NCBI RefSeq assembly: GCF_002858805.1
Contig: NZ_PJZI01000011.1
Coordinates: forward strand, 62,001-126,000
DNA length: 64,000 nt
Source of the DNA: Chimaeribacter arupi
GTDB lineage: Bacteria; Pseudomonadota; Gammaproteobacteria; Enterobacterales; Enterobacteriaceae
Direction of reading: 5' to 3'
The notes beneath the pieces are model-generated. The model was not told where the DNA came from and did no database searches. It worked only from the letters and a program-made list of their open reading frames with translations. The position numbers were made by a program, and so were the translations under genes. Within the stretch, counting starts at the first letter, position 1. The number at the start of each line of letters is the position of its first letter. This document shows, piece by piece, positions 1 through 8,508 of this stretch.

Positions 1-681
1 CACCGGTTCGCCCTGGTTGGACGCACGCAGCACGGACTGGTCTTCCGGGATAACGCCCACCAGCGGAATACGCAGGATCTCCAGCACGTCTTCCATGCTC
101 AGCATGTCACCGCGGTTCACCCGCCCTGGGTTATAGCGCGTCAGCAGCAGGTGCTCCTTGATCGGCCCCTGGCCCTGTTCGGCACGGCGGGATTTGGAGG
201 AGAGAATGCCCAGGATGCGGTCGGAGTCACGCACGGAAGAGACTTCCGGGTTAGTGGTGATGATCGCCTCATCCGCGAAGTAAAGCGCCATCAGCGCACC
301 GGTTTCGATACCGGCCGGTGAGTCACAGATGATGAACTCAAAGTCCATTGCCACCAGGTCGTTAAGGATTTTTTCCACGCCTTCGCGGGTCAGGGCATCT
401 TTGTCGCGGGTCTGTGAAGCAGGCAGGATGTAGAGCTGTTCGGTGCGCTTGTCTTTGATCAGCGCCTGGTTCAGCGTCGCATCGCCCTGGATAACATTGA
501 CAAAATCATAGACCACGCGGCGCTCACACCCCATGATCAAATCAAGATTACGCAGCCCGATGTCAAAGTCGATGACAACGGTCTTTTTCCCTTTCTGGGC
601 TAAGCCGGTAGCAATGGCCGCGCTTGATGTAGTCTTGCCAACGCCCCCTTTACCCGATGTAACAACAATAATGCGTGCCAT
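1..681 (-). CDS. minD: Septum site-determining ATPase MinD (partial, 3' end outside window)
   Basis: MinD is the membrane-bound ParA-type ATPase that recruits MinC and, with MinE, oscillates to confine the division septum to mid-cell. Reading leftward from an ATG at 679-681, the protein begins MARIIVVTSGKGGVGKTT, the deviant Walker A motif (KGGVGKT) with the signature lysine. Further on, the text encodes DFDIGLRNLD and the switch-like DSPAGIE segment, both typical of MinD. About 227 of roughly 270 residues are present; the window edge cuts the gene and its C-terminal amphipathic helix. It starts 23 bases after the minC stop, so the two form one operon, with minE expected just outside. Confidence 0.97.
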   Translation of the reverse strand, partial: MARIIVVTSGKGGVGKTTSSAAIATGLAQKGKKTVVIDFDIGLRNLDLIMGCERRVVYDFVNVIQGDATLNQALIKDKRTEQLYILPASQTRDKDALTREGVEKILNDLVAMDFEFIICDSPAGIETGALMALYFADEAIITTNPEVSSVRDSDRILGILSSKSRRAEQGQGPIKEHLLLTRYNPGRVNRGDMLSMEDVLEILRIPLVGVIPEDQSVLRASNQGEPV

Positions 682-704
682 GAAAAGATTCCTTGTAAAA
701 GGGC

Positions 705-1391
705 TTAGTTTAAAGGTTGTATGGTTAACACGTTCTCTATCAGGCTGAGGCGCGCTGCCTGGCCGGCATATTCCGGCGGGATCTGGTCACTCAGCCAGTA
801 CTGCCCGGCAATAGACACGAGCTCAGCACTCAGATGCGTGCAGAAAATCTGGCATTGCGCGTCGCCTGACGCGCCCGCCAGTGCGCGGCCGCGCATCATT
901 CCATAAACATGGATGTTGCCGTCGGCGATAAGTTCAGCCCCGGCACTGACGCTGCTGGTGACGATTAAATCACTGTTACGTGCGTAAATCTGTTGCCCGG
1001 AGCGGACAGGGGTATTAATGATGCGCGTTTTTGCCGGCACATTCTCCGGCACGGCGGGGGCCGGTGGCGGCGCGGCTTTCTGGCCCTTGCCTTCACTCAG
1101 TAGCGGCAACCCGGCGCGCGTGATGGCGCGTTTTAACTGCTCATCTTTACAGCCGCTGATGCCGACAACACGCAGACCTGCAGAAGCAACAGCCTGTTGA
1201 ATCTCTCTCCAGTTAACCTCACCGCTCAGGGAGGCCACGTTGATGACAACAGGGGCATCCTTGAGGAAAGCCGGGGCCTGATCGACTTTATCCTGTAGTG
1301 CCTGACGAATAACCTCAGGCTGCGAATGGTGTAAGTGAACCACCGACAGGGTAAAACTGCTGCCTTTTAGCTCAATGGGCGATTGTGACAT
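705..1391 (-). CDS. minC: Septum site-determining protein MinC (FtsZ inhibitor)
   Basis: MinC blocks FtsZ polymer assembly at the poles and acts at the inner membrane through MinD. The 228-residue product has the usual length. The N-terminal domain (about 1-105) begins [20 protein letters not shown], matching MinC_N. A proline/alanine-rich linker (about 106-120) leads to the C-terminal beta-helix domain with the conserved RSGQQIYA and GANIHVYG-like text (here DGNIHVYG). It is the first gene of the min operon on this strand, with minD 23 bases downstream. The start faces ycgL divergently across 135 bases that should hold both promoters. Confidence 0.97.
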   Translation of the reverse strand: MSQSPIELKGSSFTLSVVHLHHSQPEVIRQALQDKVDQAPAFLKDAPVVINVASLSGEVNWREIQQAVASAGLRVVGISGCKDEQLKRAITRAGLPLLSEGKGQKAAPPPAPAVPENVPAKTRIINTPVRSGQQIYARNSDLIVTSSVSAGAELIADGNIHVYGMMRGRALAGASGDAQCQIFCTHLSAELVSIAGQYWLSDQIPPEYAGQAARLSLIENVLTIQPLN

Positions 1392-1526
1392 CTATCCTGA
1401 CTCAGTTTCAGCAACGTAAATCCCCGGAACAGCACCCGGGGGGCGATATTCCGATGTACGCTAAGCATGTTATAGTCACCGGTATATCTAGGCAAGACAC
1501 CGCCCCCATTAAAAAGAGTTAAAAAA

Positions 1527-1799
1527 ATGCTTTGCATGATTTATAGAAGTTCAAAACGCGACCAAACTTATCTTTACATCGAAAAAAGAGACGATTTCTC
1601 CCGTGTGCCGGAGGAGTTGATGAAAAGTTTTGGCCAACCTCAGTTTGCGATGACCATCAATCTGGCGAATCGTCAAAAATTAGCCAACGCGGATATTGAA
1701 AAAGTCCGCGAGGCATTGGCAGAGCAGGGCTATTATTTGCAGTTGCCGCCGCCGGTTGAATCATTATTGAAACAGCCCCTGGATAATAAGCCGGAATAA
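1527..1799 (+). CDS. ycgL: YcgL domain protein
   Basis: This 90-residue protein belongs to the YcgL family (DUF709), small soluble proteins conserved next to minCDE in gamma-proteobacteria; their biochemical role is not established. The match to E. coli YcgL is extensive: [17 protein letters not shown] at the start, [14 protein letters not shown] in the middle and [11 protein letters not shown] near the end. It is transcribed away from minC. The start ATG follows an A-rich stretch with a weak purine ribosome site (aaaaagag). The function should be regarded as unknown. Confidence 0.95.
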   Translation: MLCMIYRSSKRDQTYLYIEKRDDFSRVPEELMKSFGQPQFAMTINLANRQKLANADIEKVREALAEQGYYLQLPPPVESLLKQPLDNKPE

Positions 1800-1939
1800 T
1801 GGGCAATAAGCAGCTTGCAGTGTAATTTCTGCGGAAAATGTGAACGGTGACGCATTGAGCGATCGCACGCGGCACATTTCCGCAGGGCCGGCACTGGTCT
1901 ATCCTGAAGGATCAGATTGGCATAAAAAGGACGACACGT

Positions 1940-3031
1940 ATGAAACAGAGAGCTGTGGCCGCGCTTATCGGCGCACTGACCCTGGCCGGTTGCGCCGGTA
2001 AGAACCATGCTGCCCCGGCCGCTGCTCCGGCGGCAACACCGGCCGCCCAGCCGGCTGCCCCCTCAGACAGGATGCTGGCCCCGAAAGCGGCCACGCAGAC
2101 CACGCTGGCCGCCCAGGGGCGTGACCCGGCAGAATTCCCGGCCTATGTCGAACAGCTGAAACAGCAGGCACGGGCGCAGGGCATCAGTGAAGCCACCCTT
2201 GAGAGCGCCTTTGCCAACATCCATTTTGTTGACCGGGTGATAAAATCCGATCGCAATCAGCTGGAGAAAAAAGTCACCCTGGATGATTACCTGGCCCGCG
2301 TGCTGCCGGCCTGGAAAATTGAGCAGGGCAAAACCCAGTACCATGACCACCAGGCGCAACTTGATGCCGCCGCGCAACGCTACGGCGTGCAGGCGAACTA
2401 TATTGTGGCGCTGTGGGGCATGGAGAGCAGCTTCGGCAAAATCCAGGGGAAAGAGGATGTGATCTCCGCCCTTGCCACCCTGGCTTTTGAGGGGCGGCGC
2501 GAAGCCTTCTTTACCAAAGAGCTGATGGCCGCGCTGAACATTATCCAGCAGGGCCACATTGCCGCCGATCAGATGAAAGGATCCTGGGCCGGGGCGATGG
2601 GGCAGTCACAGTTTATGCCGACCTCGTTTTTGAATTACGGCGCTGACGGCGACGGCGACGGCCGCATCGACATCTGGAATGACCCAAGTGATGTGTTTGC
2701 CTCCGCCGCCAATTACCTGGCGACCGAAGGGTGGAAACCGGGGCAAAGCTGGGGCCAGGAGGTGCGCCTGCCAGCGGGTTTCAGCGCCGATCTGGCCGGA
2801 ACAAAAACGAACCAGGCCAAAAGCGTGGCACAGTGGCAGCAACTGGGCATCACCCCGGCGGACAGTAAAGCGTTACCGGGCAACACCACCCGCGCTTGGA
2901 TTATCACCCCGGATGACCTGCAGGGCCGGGCATTTATGGTTTACGATAATTTCCGCACCATTATGCACTGGAACCGCTCGTACTACTTTGCCATCAGCAT
3001 CGGCATGATGGCCGACGGCGTGGCCGGGTAA
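1940..3031 (+). CDS. Lytic murein transglycosylase, MltB-type lipoprotein
   Basis: The enzyme cleaves the MurNAc-GlcNAc bond of peptidoglycan to give 1,6-anhydro-MurNAc ends, acting from the inner face of the outer membrane. The 363-residue protein has a lipoprotein signal with lipobox LAGC (Cys18), then an Ala/Pro-rich tether to about residue 45. The SLT_2/MltB catalytic domain follows, with catalytic Glu162 in WGMESSFG, GAMGQSQFMP at about 218-227 and the DGDGDGRIDIW segment at 236-246. It resembles the MltB-like family found beside ycgL in Yersinia/Serratia rather than MltB itself, and lacks a C-terminal peptidoglycan-binding domain. Together with mipA, ycjG, mpaA and mppA it adds to the murein-turnover content of the window. 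Confidence 0.9.
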   Translation: MKQRAVAALIGALTLAGCAGKNHAAPAAAPAATPAAQPAAPSDRMLAPKAATQTTLAAQGRDPAEFPAYVEQLKQQARAQGISEATLESAFANIHFVDRVIKSDRNQLEKKVTLDDYLARVLPAWKIEQGKTQYHDHQAQLDAAAQRYGVQANYIVALWGMESSFGKIQGKEDVISALATLAFEGRREAFFTKELMAALNIIQQGHIAADQMKGSWAGAMGQSQFMPTSFLNYGADGDGDGRIDIWNDPSDVFASAANYLATEGWKPGQSWGQEVRLPAGFSADLAGTKTNQAKSVAQWQQLGITPADSKALPGNTTRAWIITPDDLQGRAFMVYDNFRTIMHWNRSYYFAISIGMMADGVAG

Positions 3032-3098
3032 ATCCGGAACTGTCTGCCCGGTGGGCCGGGCGGGCCTCATCATGAACGCGTTTACGCAGGAGAAGGGC

Positions 3099-3755
3099 AT
3101 GTATCAACATCGTGACTGGCAGGGTTGCCTGCTGGACTACCCGGTCAGCAAAGTAGTCTGTGTTGGCAGTAACTATGCGAAACATATCAAGGAGATGGGT
3201 AATCAGGTGTCGGCTGAGCCGGTGGTGTTTATCAAGCCGGAAACCGCGTTGTGTGACCTGCGCCAGCCGTTGTCAATCCCGAAAGAGTTCGGCTCGGTGC
3301 ATCATGAGGTTGAGCTGGCGGTGCTGATTGGTTCGCCGCTGAAGCAGGCGAGTGAGGAGCGGGTCGCCAATGCTGTCGCCGGTTATGGCGTTGCGCTGGA
3401 TCTGACCCTGCGCGATCTGCAGGCTGAATTCAAGAAAGCGGGCCAGCCCTGGGAGAAAGCCAAAGGGTTTGATAACTCCTGCCCGGTCTCCGGTTTCATT
3501 CCGGTGGCGGAATTTGGCGATCCGCAGCAGGCGCAACTGAAACTGACCGTCAATGGCGAGGTACGCCAGCACGGCAGCACCGCCGATATGATCACCCCGA
3601 TCCTGCCGCTTATCAGCTATATGAGCAAATTCTTCACCCTGCGCCCCGGCGATATCATCCTGACCGGCACGCCGGAAGGGGTCGGGCCGATGGCCGGCGG
3701 CGACACGCTGGAGATTTCCCTGAACGGCCAGACACTGACCACCCGCGTCCTGTAA
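3099..3755 (+). CDS. ycgM: Fumarylacetoacetate hydrolase-family protein YcgM
   Basis: YcgM belongs to the FAH family of divalent-metal-dependent C-C hydrolases and decarboxylases, soluble in the cytoplasm; the physiological substrate in bacteria is uncertain, although the eukaryotic relative FAHD1 is an oxaloacetate decarboxylase/acylpyruvase. The 218-residue product starts MYQHRDWQG, as in E. coli. The ATG at 3099 is preceded by caggagaag and is preferred over the in-frame ATG 48 bases upstream. Metal-site text is visible: [15 protein letters not shown] (the E-x-E pattern) and [14 protein letters not shown]. The C-terminal [10 protein letters not shown] is the family signature. ycgN follows 92 bases downstream. 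Confidence 0.94.
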   Translation: MYQHRDWQGCLLDYPVSKVVCVGSNYAKHIKEMGNQVSAEPVVFIKPETALCDLRQPLSIPKEFGSVHHEVELAVLIGSPLKQASEERVANAVAGYGVALDLTLRDLQAEFKKAGQPWEKAKGFDNSCPVSGFIPVAEFGDPQQAQLKLTVNGEVRQHGSTADMITPILPLISYMSKFFTLRPGDIILTGTPEGVGPMAGGDTLEISLNGQTLTTRVL

Positions 3756-3762
3756 CCCGCCT

Positions 3763-3781
3763 CCGCCCGGTGACCGGGCGG
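3763..3781 (+). terminator. Hairpin after ycgM (possible weak terminator)
   Basis: Eight-base inverted repeat ccgcccgg/ccgggcgg with a 3-base loop lies 7 bases after the ycgM stop. It has no U-run, so it may only stabilise or attenuate the transcript before ycgN. Confidence 0.4.
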
Positions 3782-3847
3782 AAAACTTGCATCTGCCGGG
3801 TAAAAGGTCTATACAGGCTGCGTCTTTTTACTTATCAGGTATCGCAT

Positions 3848-4294
3848 ATGTCCCAACTTCCCTTTTGGCAGCAAAAATCCTTGTCTGAAATGTCGGACGA
3901 CGAATGGGAATCGTTGTGTGACGGCTGCGGGCAATGCTGCCTGCACAAGCTGATTGATGAAGACACGGACGAAATCTATTTCACCAATGTGGCCTGTAAC
4001 CAGCTCAATATTAAATCCTGCCAGTGCCGTAACTATGACCGGCGTTTTTCGCTGGAAGAGGACTGCATCAAACTGACGCGGGAAAACCTCACCACCTTTG
4101 ACTGGTTACCGCCCACCTGCGCCTATCGCCTGATTGGTGAAGGCAAAAAGCTGTTGCCGTGGCACCCGCTGTTGACCGGCTCCAAATCAGCCATGCATGG
4201 CGAACGTATCTCGGTGCGGAATATTGCCGTGCGCGAAAGCGATGTGGTGGACTGGCAGGACCATATTTTAAATAAACCGGATTGGGCGCAGTAA
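3848..4294 (+). CDS. ycgN: YcgN family cysteine cluster protein
   Basis: This 148-residue soluble protein belongs to the UPF0260/YkgJ-type cysteine cluster family, thought to bind zinc or iron; no reaction is established. Conserved cysteines are visible in [10 protein letters not shown] (about residues 26-35) and KSCQCRNY (about 58-65). The ends match E. coli YcgN (LPFWQQKSL at the start, LNKPDWAQ at the end). The ATG at 3848 is chosen because homology begins there; the in-frame upstream extension to 3770 runs through the hairpin after ycgM and shows no conservation. Confidence 0.94.
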   Translation: MSQLPFWQQKSLSEMSDDEWESLCDGCGQCCLHKLIDEDTDEIYFTNVACNQLNIKSCQCRNYDRRFSLEEDCIKLTRENLTTFDWLPPTCAYRLIGEGKKLLPWHPLLTGSKSAMHGERISVRNIAVRESDVVDWQDHILNKPDWAQ

Positions 4295-4372
4295 GCGACG
4301 CACCTTGTCAGGGGTGCGCCTCTTCTTCTCCGGCGGCAGCGGTGCGGATACGCTGTCAATATGCCCCACGAT

Positions 4373-4402
4373 AAACGGCCTCTTTACCTGAGGCCGTTTT
4401 GC
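4373..4402 (+). terminator. Rho-independent terminator after ycgN
   Basis: Ten-base perfect stem aaacggcctc/gaggccgttt with a 7-base loop, ending in tttt. It closes the ycgM-ycgN unit. A weaker hairpin (cgcacc/ggtgcg, 4299-4318) lies just before it. Confidence 0.75.
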
Positions 4403-4724
4403 TTTCTGGGAAATATTCGCCAAAAAAATAATGAATTTATATAAATACGTTTTATAAATGATTCCCTACAGCGCGCGATGACATACAGGCAACATTTGCA
4501 TGATGTTGTCTTATTTTATGGCTGACATCAGCCCGATTTTCTTTTTTATCATCCCATTTGGTACAGAACTTTCTTATCTCTCTGCACCTGACCGCTGCCA
4601 AAAACTTTTTTAAGTCTGAATTATTTTTACCGGCGAGTGAGAGTGGTAAATTAACCGGCAGTTTTTTAGTGAGCAGGTTGCATAACGGGTATCGGATAAA
4701 CAGAGTCAGAACAAGGAGGGAAAT
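4403..4724. other. AT-rich gap without a gene
   Basis: About 320 bases, clearly richer in A+T than the surroundings. It marks the left border of the lineage-specific stretch and should contain the promoter for the 162-residue protein. An open frame starting at 4558 overlaps that gene and has no family resemblance. Confidence 0.5.
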
Positions 4725-5213
4725 ATGTCAACCAAAGCGCGTTTTTTTAAAAAGGTGCAACAAAACAGCACGATTACCGTGTCGGATGAGCGCTCTGTAG
4801 AAGCAGATATTCAGGCGTTTTGCCGGCGGATGGACGCGCTGGCCCGGCAAGTGCGCCAATGGTTTGAAGGCTCCGCGATTGAGGTGATTGTCTCGCAGAA
4901 ATATCTGCATGACCTGAGCACCATTGGATTCAGCCTTAACAGCGGCTCTGTCTGTTATGAAATCACCACGATCACACTGCAGCATGGGCTGCGGAGCGTC
5001 ACCATTATGCCGGAACAGCTCTGGCGGGCGGGGGACAAAGGCTGTGTGACACTGACCATTGACACCGCCGCAGGCGCAGCCGGTAAGCAGAAATTCTGTT
5101 TACGCATGGCGCCTGAGAGCGGCTGGCTTATCCGTGATGCGTCCCAGGCTTCAGCCGACAGTATACCCCTGACGGAAGAGGTATTCTTCCAGACCATCGA
5201 AACGCTGGCCTGA
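4725..5213 (+). CDS. Hypothetical protein, 162 aa
   Basis: I do not recognise this protein. It is preceded by a near-perfect ribosome site (aaggaggg, 6 bases before the ATG), which makes it a convincing gene. No signal peptide or membrane segment is present; the N-terminus is basic (KARFFKKVQQ). The first half contains a helical stretch with paired hydrophobics (AFCRRMDALARQVRQWFEG). The second half looks like alternating beta strands (YEITTITLQHGL, GCVTLTIDTA, KFCLRM), suggesting an alpha-plus-beta single domain. It stands alone between ycgN and the GH128 gene, each separated by several hundred bases. Confidence 0.75.
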   Translation: MSTKARFFKKVQQNSTITVSDERSVEADIQAFCRRMDALARQVRQWFEGSAIEVIVSQKYLHDLSTIGFSLNSGSVCYEITTITLQHGLRSVTIMPEQLWRAGDKGCVTLTIDTAAGAAGKQKFCLRMAPESGWLIRDASQASADSIPLTEEVFFQTIETLA

Positions 5214-5698
5214 AAAGCCGGGTGCTGATAAAGGCCGGCAGGCCATTGCCATTGCCATTGGCTGTGGCGGCGTCATCTGATACCGCCGGGCACTATAAAA
5301 CGGCAACGGACGGAATGCCGGTCTTTGTCATCAGGGTAACCGCCATAACACCGCGCCCTTATACCCCCAGGCCCTTATAGATTCCTGTCTCTTTCCCCCT
5401 GACCCTGTACCCCACCCGTAAGCCGCACTGTCAGATAATACCCCCGGCCAGGGGGTAATTGATTAAGCCTCCGGCAGGGTTTTTCTTTTTTAAAAACGTC
5501 GCTGGGACGCCTCAATAATGCTAAATGATACGGCTGAGGAAATATCATCTGCCGAAGACGTCACGGATGATAAATAGAGAATAAAAAAGATTAGGGATTA
5601 TCCCGGCCATAACAAAATAATTTCCTCGCAGCCGGGTGATGACCGTCAGGGATAACCGTACATGATGGCCGCCCGTTTATCGCAGAAGGAGTTCCATT
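5214..5698. other. Intergenic region before the GH128 gene
   Basis: 485 bases without a supportable gene. It contains a short tandem ccattg triplet repeat (5243-5260) and a GC-rich hairpin taccccc/gggggta (5439-5457) not followed by a U-run. The last 200 bases are AT-rich and probably carry the promoter of the downstream gene. Confidence 0.45.
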
Positions 5699-6475
5699 AT
5701 GGTATCTAAAAGTCAAAAGCGCGGCATTGCTTACGATCTCTCATCAGTTAACGATCTCAAGGCTATTTCGGCGGGGATTTCCTGGTATTACAACTGGGGG
5801 GCCTCTCCCCATAGCAGCCTGCCATTTTCCCTCTCCGCCGTGCACGGCGTTGACTATATTCCGATGCTGTGGAATGAGAATTTCCATGAGGCATCGGTAT
5901 TACGGTTCTTCAGGGAAAACCCCGGCATAAAATATATGCTGGTGCTGAACGAGCCTACCATCGGATTACAGGCCTATACCGAGCCGCAACGGGCGGCGGA
6001 GCTTTGGCCCCGGTTTGAGAATATCGCCCGTCAGGTGGGGGTGAGCATCGTTGGCCCGCAAGTGACCTGGGGAACCATGCCGGACTATCAGGCACCGGCT
6101 GACTGGCTGGACGCCTTTATCGCGGCCTATATCACCAACAACGGCAAACCGCCGCAAATCGATTTTCTGGGCTTCCACTGGTACGACTACGGGCTGGAAG
6201 ACCAGCTGAACCTGCTCGCCCGGTTTGGGAAGCCGTTTTGGGTCACGGAATTTGCCAACGCCCACAGCCGGCAGGATGGGGCGCAGATCGACTCGCTGGA
6301 AAAACAGAAAGCCCAGATGAGTGAGATGGTCGCGTTATGTGAGCGGCGGGAGGATGTGTTTCGCTATGCGTGGTTCACCGGGCGGGTCAATCCCGATCCC
6401 CATTTTCAGCGCTTGTTTGAGGGCGACGGTGAGCTGTCTGCGCTGGGGCAGCACTATATTTCCTTACCCCACTAA
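5699..6475 (+). CDS. GH128-type glycoside hydrolase (Asl1-like)
   Basis: This looks like a family GH128 TIM-barrel glycosidase (Pfam Glyco_hydro_cc, the fungal Asl1 family), whose characterised members hydrolyse beta-1,3-glucans. The 258-residue protein starts near KRGIAYD, typical of the family. It shows WYYNWG (29-34), the acid/base Glu85 in VLNEP, LGFHWYD (157-163) and the nucleophile Glu184 in WVTEFAN, then a late FRYAWF strand. No signal peptide is visible, so the protein should stay in the cytoplasm unless exported unconventionally. A good ribosome site (agaaggag) precedes the ATG. It is monocistronic, with a terminator about 100 bases after the stop. The assignment rests on motif pattern; substrate specificity is not shown. 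Confidence 0.82.
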   Translation: MVSKSQKRGIAYDLSSVNDLKAISAGISWYYNWGASPHSSLPFSLSAVHGVDYIPMLWNENFHEASVLRFFRENPGIKYMLVLNEPTIGLQAYTEPQRAAELWPRFENIARQVGVSIVGPQVTWGTMPDYQAPADWLDAFIAAYITNNGKPPQIDFLGFHWYDYGLEDQLNLLARFGKPFWVTEFANAHSRQDGAQIDSLEKQKAQMSEMVALCERREDVFRYAWFTGRVNPDPHFQRLFEGDGELSALGQHYISLPH

Positions 6476-6573
6476 AAACCGTGCCCTGCTGGCAACACGC
6501 CGCACCCGGCAAAAACATCGCCCTGCCGCTGGGTGAGAGCGGCAGGCCAGAGAATACCGGCAACGTGAATCAC

Positions 6574-6601
6574 AAAAAGGCTGCCCCCGGCGGCCTTTTT
6601 T
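6574..6601. terminator. Rho-independent terminator
   Basis: Stem aaaaaggc/gccttttt with an inner gcc/ggc extension and terminal U-run. It lies about 100 bases after the GH128 stop. Confidence 0.75.
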
Positions 6602-6827
6602 ACGTGCTGAAAAGACACAGATCAGCAAACGCAGATTAACTGCTTGTTAACAGTAAAACGCACCCCTATTATCTTATGCACATTACGGTTAGGGATAAGC
6701 GACGGAAAAACGTCGATTAATTTCAAAAAAAGCGCTGTTAACTTCCATCGCCGGTGCAAAAGCGTGCCACACGGCGGGCCGTTAACAAAATCACTATACC
6801 GCCATTGCTGGTAAGGAAGACGTGACG
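6602..6827 (+). promoter_or_regulatory. Leader and promoter region of the secreted 171-aa protein
   Basis: AT-rich stretch between the preceding terminator and the start at 6828, with runs such as ttatcttatgcacatta (6667-6683) that could hold a sigma70 -10. No precise promoter can be assigned. Confidence 0.3.
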
Positions 6828-7343
6828 ATGAAATGCTCTTTTGTCAGGCTCATATCGCTCGCTGCTGTTTTTTGCCCCGTATCAACCTCGTTTGCCGACG
6901 ATCTGGATCTTTACTCCATCCATACTGCCTCCTTTGTGTATCACGCCTTTGCCCCCAAAGATCGTTATGAGCAATTTTTCAAAAATGAGCTGTTCGCCGT
7001 CGAACGGCGCATGGACAGCACCTCAGACTACAGCCTCTACGCCGGCACCATGATCAACAGTGAAGGTGACCGCTGCGTTTTGCTCGGGGTCGATAAAAAG
7101 TGGGCGGAATACAATAACTGGACGGTTGAGGGAATTTACCTGTATGCCGGGGAGTTCTTCTTTAAATCCTTCTCACACTGCGGCGATTCCGGTGCCTATC
7201 ACGATATACAAAAGGTCACGGGCGTCGGCTTTGCCCCCTACATTTATCACGGGGTTAAATACAACGTTAACCGTTATGTCGGCCTGCGGGCCGGGTTTAT
7301 CCTGCCGGTGATTACCGTGCTGAGCGTACAGATTAATTTCTAA
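6828..7343 (+). CDS. Secreted hypothetical protein, probable small outer-membrane barrel
   Basis: I do not recognise this 171-residue protein. It has a clear Sec signal peptide (basic MKCSFVR, hydrophobic core LISLAAVFC, cleavage likely after SFA before DDLDL). The mature part is rich in aromatic, alternating strands (YSLYAGTMI, TVEGIYLYAGEFFF, RYVGLRAGFILPVI) and ends in ...VLSVQINF. A terminal phenylalanine after alternating hydrophobics is the usual outer-membrane barrel signature. Two cysteines (CVLLG, HCGDS) could form a disulfide. The ATG at 6828 is placed 8 bases after aaggaag; a GTG at 6822 is too close to that site. It might be a small OmpX/PagP-sized barrel, but no family match is claimed. 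Confidence 0.72.
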   Translation: MKCSFVRLISLAAVFCPVSTSFADDLDLYSIHTASFVYHAFAPKDRYEQFFKNELFAVERRMDSTSDYSLYAGTMINSEGDRCVLLGVDKKWAEYNNWTVEGIYLYAGEFFFKSFSHCGDSGAYHDIQKVTGVGFAPYIYHGVKYNVNRYVGLRAGFILPVITVLSVQINF

Positions 7344-7535
7344 GGCAGAAAGGGGCAGGGCAGCGCCCCGCTTTTCCGCTGACGGTGCAGTCACAGGCCA
7401 TCATGCCGCGGTGGCTGAGGCCACGCAGCCCTAAAAAATCTCATAAAGAGAATATGGCCGTTTGTGATGTACCAAAAATAGCGCCTGGTTACCCGCTTGC
7501 TATCATCAGGTTGTCTTATATAAGCAGGGGGTTTT

Positions 7536-7766
7536 ATGACTGGAAACGGCTTTTTAACGGTACTTTCATGGGTGGCACTTCTTTTCACGGTATTTTATTT
7601 GATTCGCGCGGCAGTGCGTGCCAATCAACATATGGAATTACTGAAACAGATGGTGGAAAACCAGGAGACGCTTATTTTCATGCTCTCCAAAACACCCAAT
7701 GTTTACCCTTTCACCACGGCATCGGTGGCGAAGAAAAGGGGCGAGACGCTTAAGGACGAGAAATAA
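7536..7766 (+). CDS. Small single-pass membrane protein (YebO-like)
   Basis: A 76-residue protein with one transmembrane helix (about residues 6-24, FLTVLSWVALLFTVFYLI) followed by a short charged helix (NQHMELLKQMVENQETLIFML) and a lysine-rich tail. This layout resembles the YebO family of small inner-membrane proteins, but identity is not high enough to be sure. The ribosome site is moderate (agcaggggg). An intrinsic terminator lies 25 bases after the stop, so the gene is an independent unit. Confidence 0.6.
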   Translation: MTGNGFLTVLSWVALLFTVFYLIRAAVRANQHMELLKQMVENQETLIFMLSKTPNVYPFTTASVAKKRGETLKDEK

Positions 7767-7790
7767 CGCTGTACAGCGAACCGCTATTAA

Positions 7791-7810
7791 CCCGCTCCGG
7801 CGGGTTTTTT
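7791..7810 (+). terminator. Rho-independent terminator
   Basis: Stem cccgc/gcggg with a 4-base loop and six U residues, 25 bases after the YebO-like stop. Confidence 0.8.
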
Positions 7811-8043
7811 ATCGCCGCAACGCGGCCTGGGCCGGCCATTTAAGGGTGTGCGGGGCGGTGTATCACCAGAATAATTCATGTGTTTTCGGGATGATGCCGC
7901 TATTTTTTATAATAAGAAAACTCAACGAGACTGCCTATAAAATATCAAGGATAAATACGGTGAAATAATGAGGTTTTTTATATTGCTGAGTTTATTGGCG
8001 TTGCTACGCTATCAATGCGTTCGCGATATTATCAGGAGGTCTT

Positions 8044-8208
8044 ATGACAAGTTTCTTAGTAACGGCAATCATCTCCTGGCTTATCTCCTCAGCGGTTATT
8101 TATCAGGTCGTTAAAGGGGTAGCCGGTGAAAGCGGTACAGCATTCTGGATAACGACGCTTATTTCCTGGGGGTTTGGGGCCTTTATTCTTTTCAATGCCG
8201 TTCTATGA
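8044..8208 (+). CDS. 54-aa two-helix membrane peptide
   Basis: A 54-codon frame begins at an ATG 5 bases after a perfect aggagg. The product begins MTSFLVTAIISWLISS and ends FGAFILFNAVL; it has two hydrophobic helices (about 3-22 and 33-53) joined by a short loop KGVAGESGT. Nothing else in the sequence competes for this strong ribosome site. It could be a small accessory membrane protein or a toxin/holin-like peptide; the family is not recognised. It lies between two terminator-bounded genes and would have its own promoter in the AT-rich 7860-8040 segment. Confidence 0.6.
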   Translation: MTSFLVTAIISWLISSAVIYQVVKGVAGESGTAFWITTLISWGFGAFILFNAVL

Positions 8209-8508
8209 TCCCTGTCGGGCGGAAACATGAATAAAGGGTAATGTGATTCAGGCTGAAAACATCAAATGGAATAACCTATCAGGAGGGCTTCTGTTTCCCC
8301 GTGTTGCCGGCGCTGCGTTGGCGGCGTAACAAGCGGCCTGCCTCTCAGTCTGCAAAGCCGCCCATCCCTGTTTTTCTTGTCAGAACAAGGCGCTGGCATC
8401 ACATAATAAATCTCAATGAGAATCTTTCTCTTTTATTTTTGCGTTTTTTCACATCCGCTTCCATGCTTGTTGTGCAACATTCAATCAACGCAACGAGAGG
8501 AGGTTGGT
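8209..8508 (+). promoter_or_regulatory. Region upstream of katN with a Fur-box-like element
   Basis: 300 bases without a gene. At 8417-8431 the text tgagaat-c-tttctct resembles half to two-thirds of a 7-1-7 Fur box, overlapping an 11-base palindrome tctca-a-tgaga (8411-8421). This is suggestive only. Confidence 0.3.

Noticed and set aside
4558-4800. 80-codon frame overlapping the start of the 162-aa gene
   Set aside because: Overlaps a gene with a far better ribosome site and shows no family resemblance.
5241-5262. Triple ccattg repeat
   Set aside because: Too short to be a meaningful tandem repeat or CRISPR-like element.
7968-8114. 48-codon frame starting atgaggtttttt
   Set aside because: Overlaps the 54-aa gene in another frame and lacks a ribosome site at proper distance.
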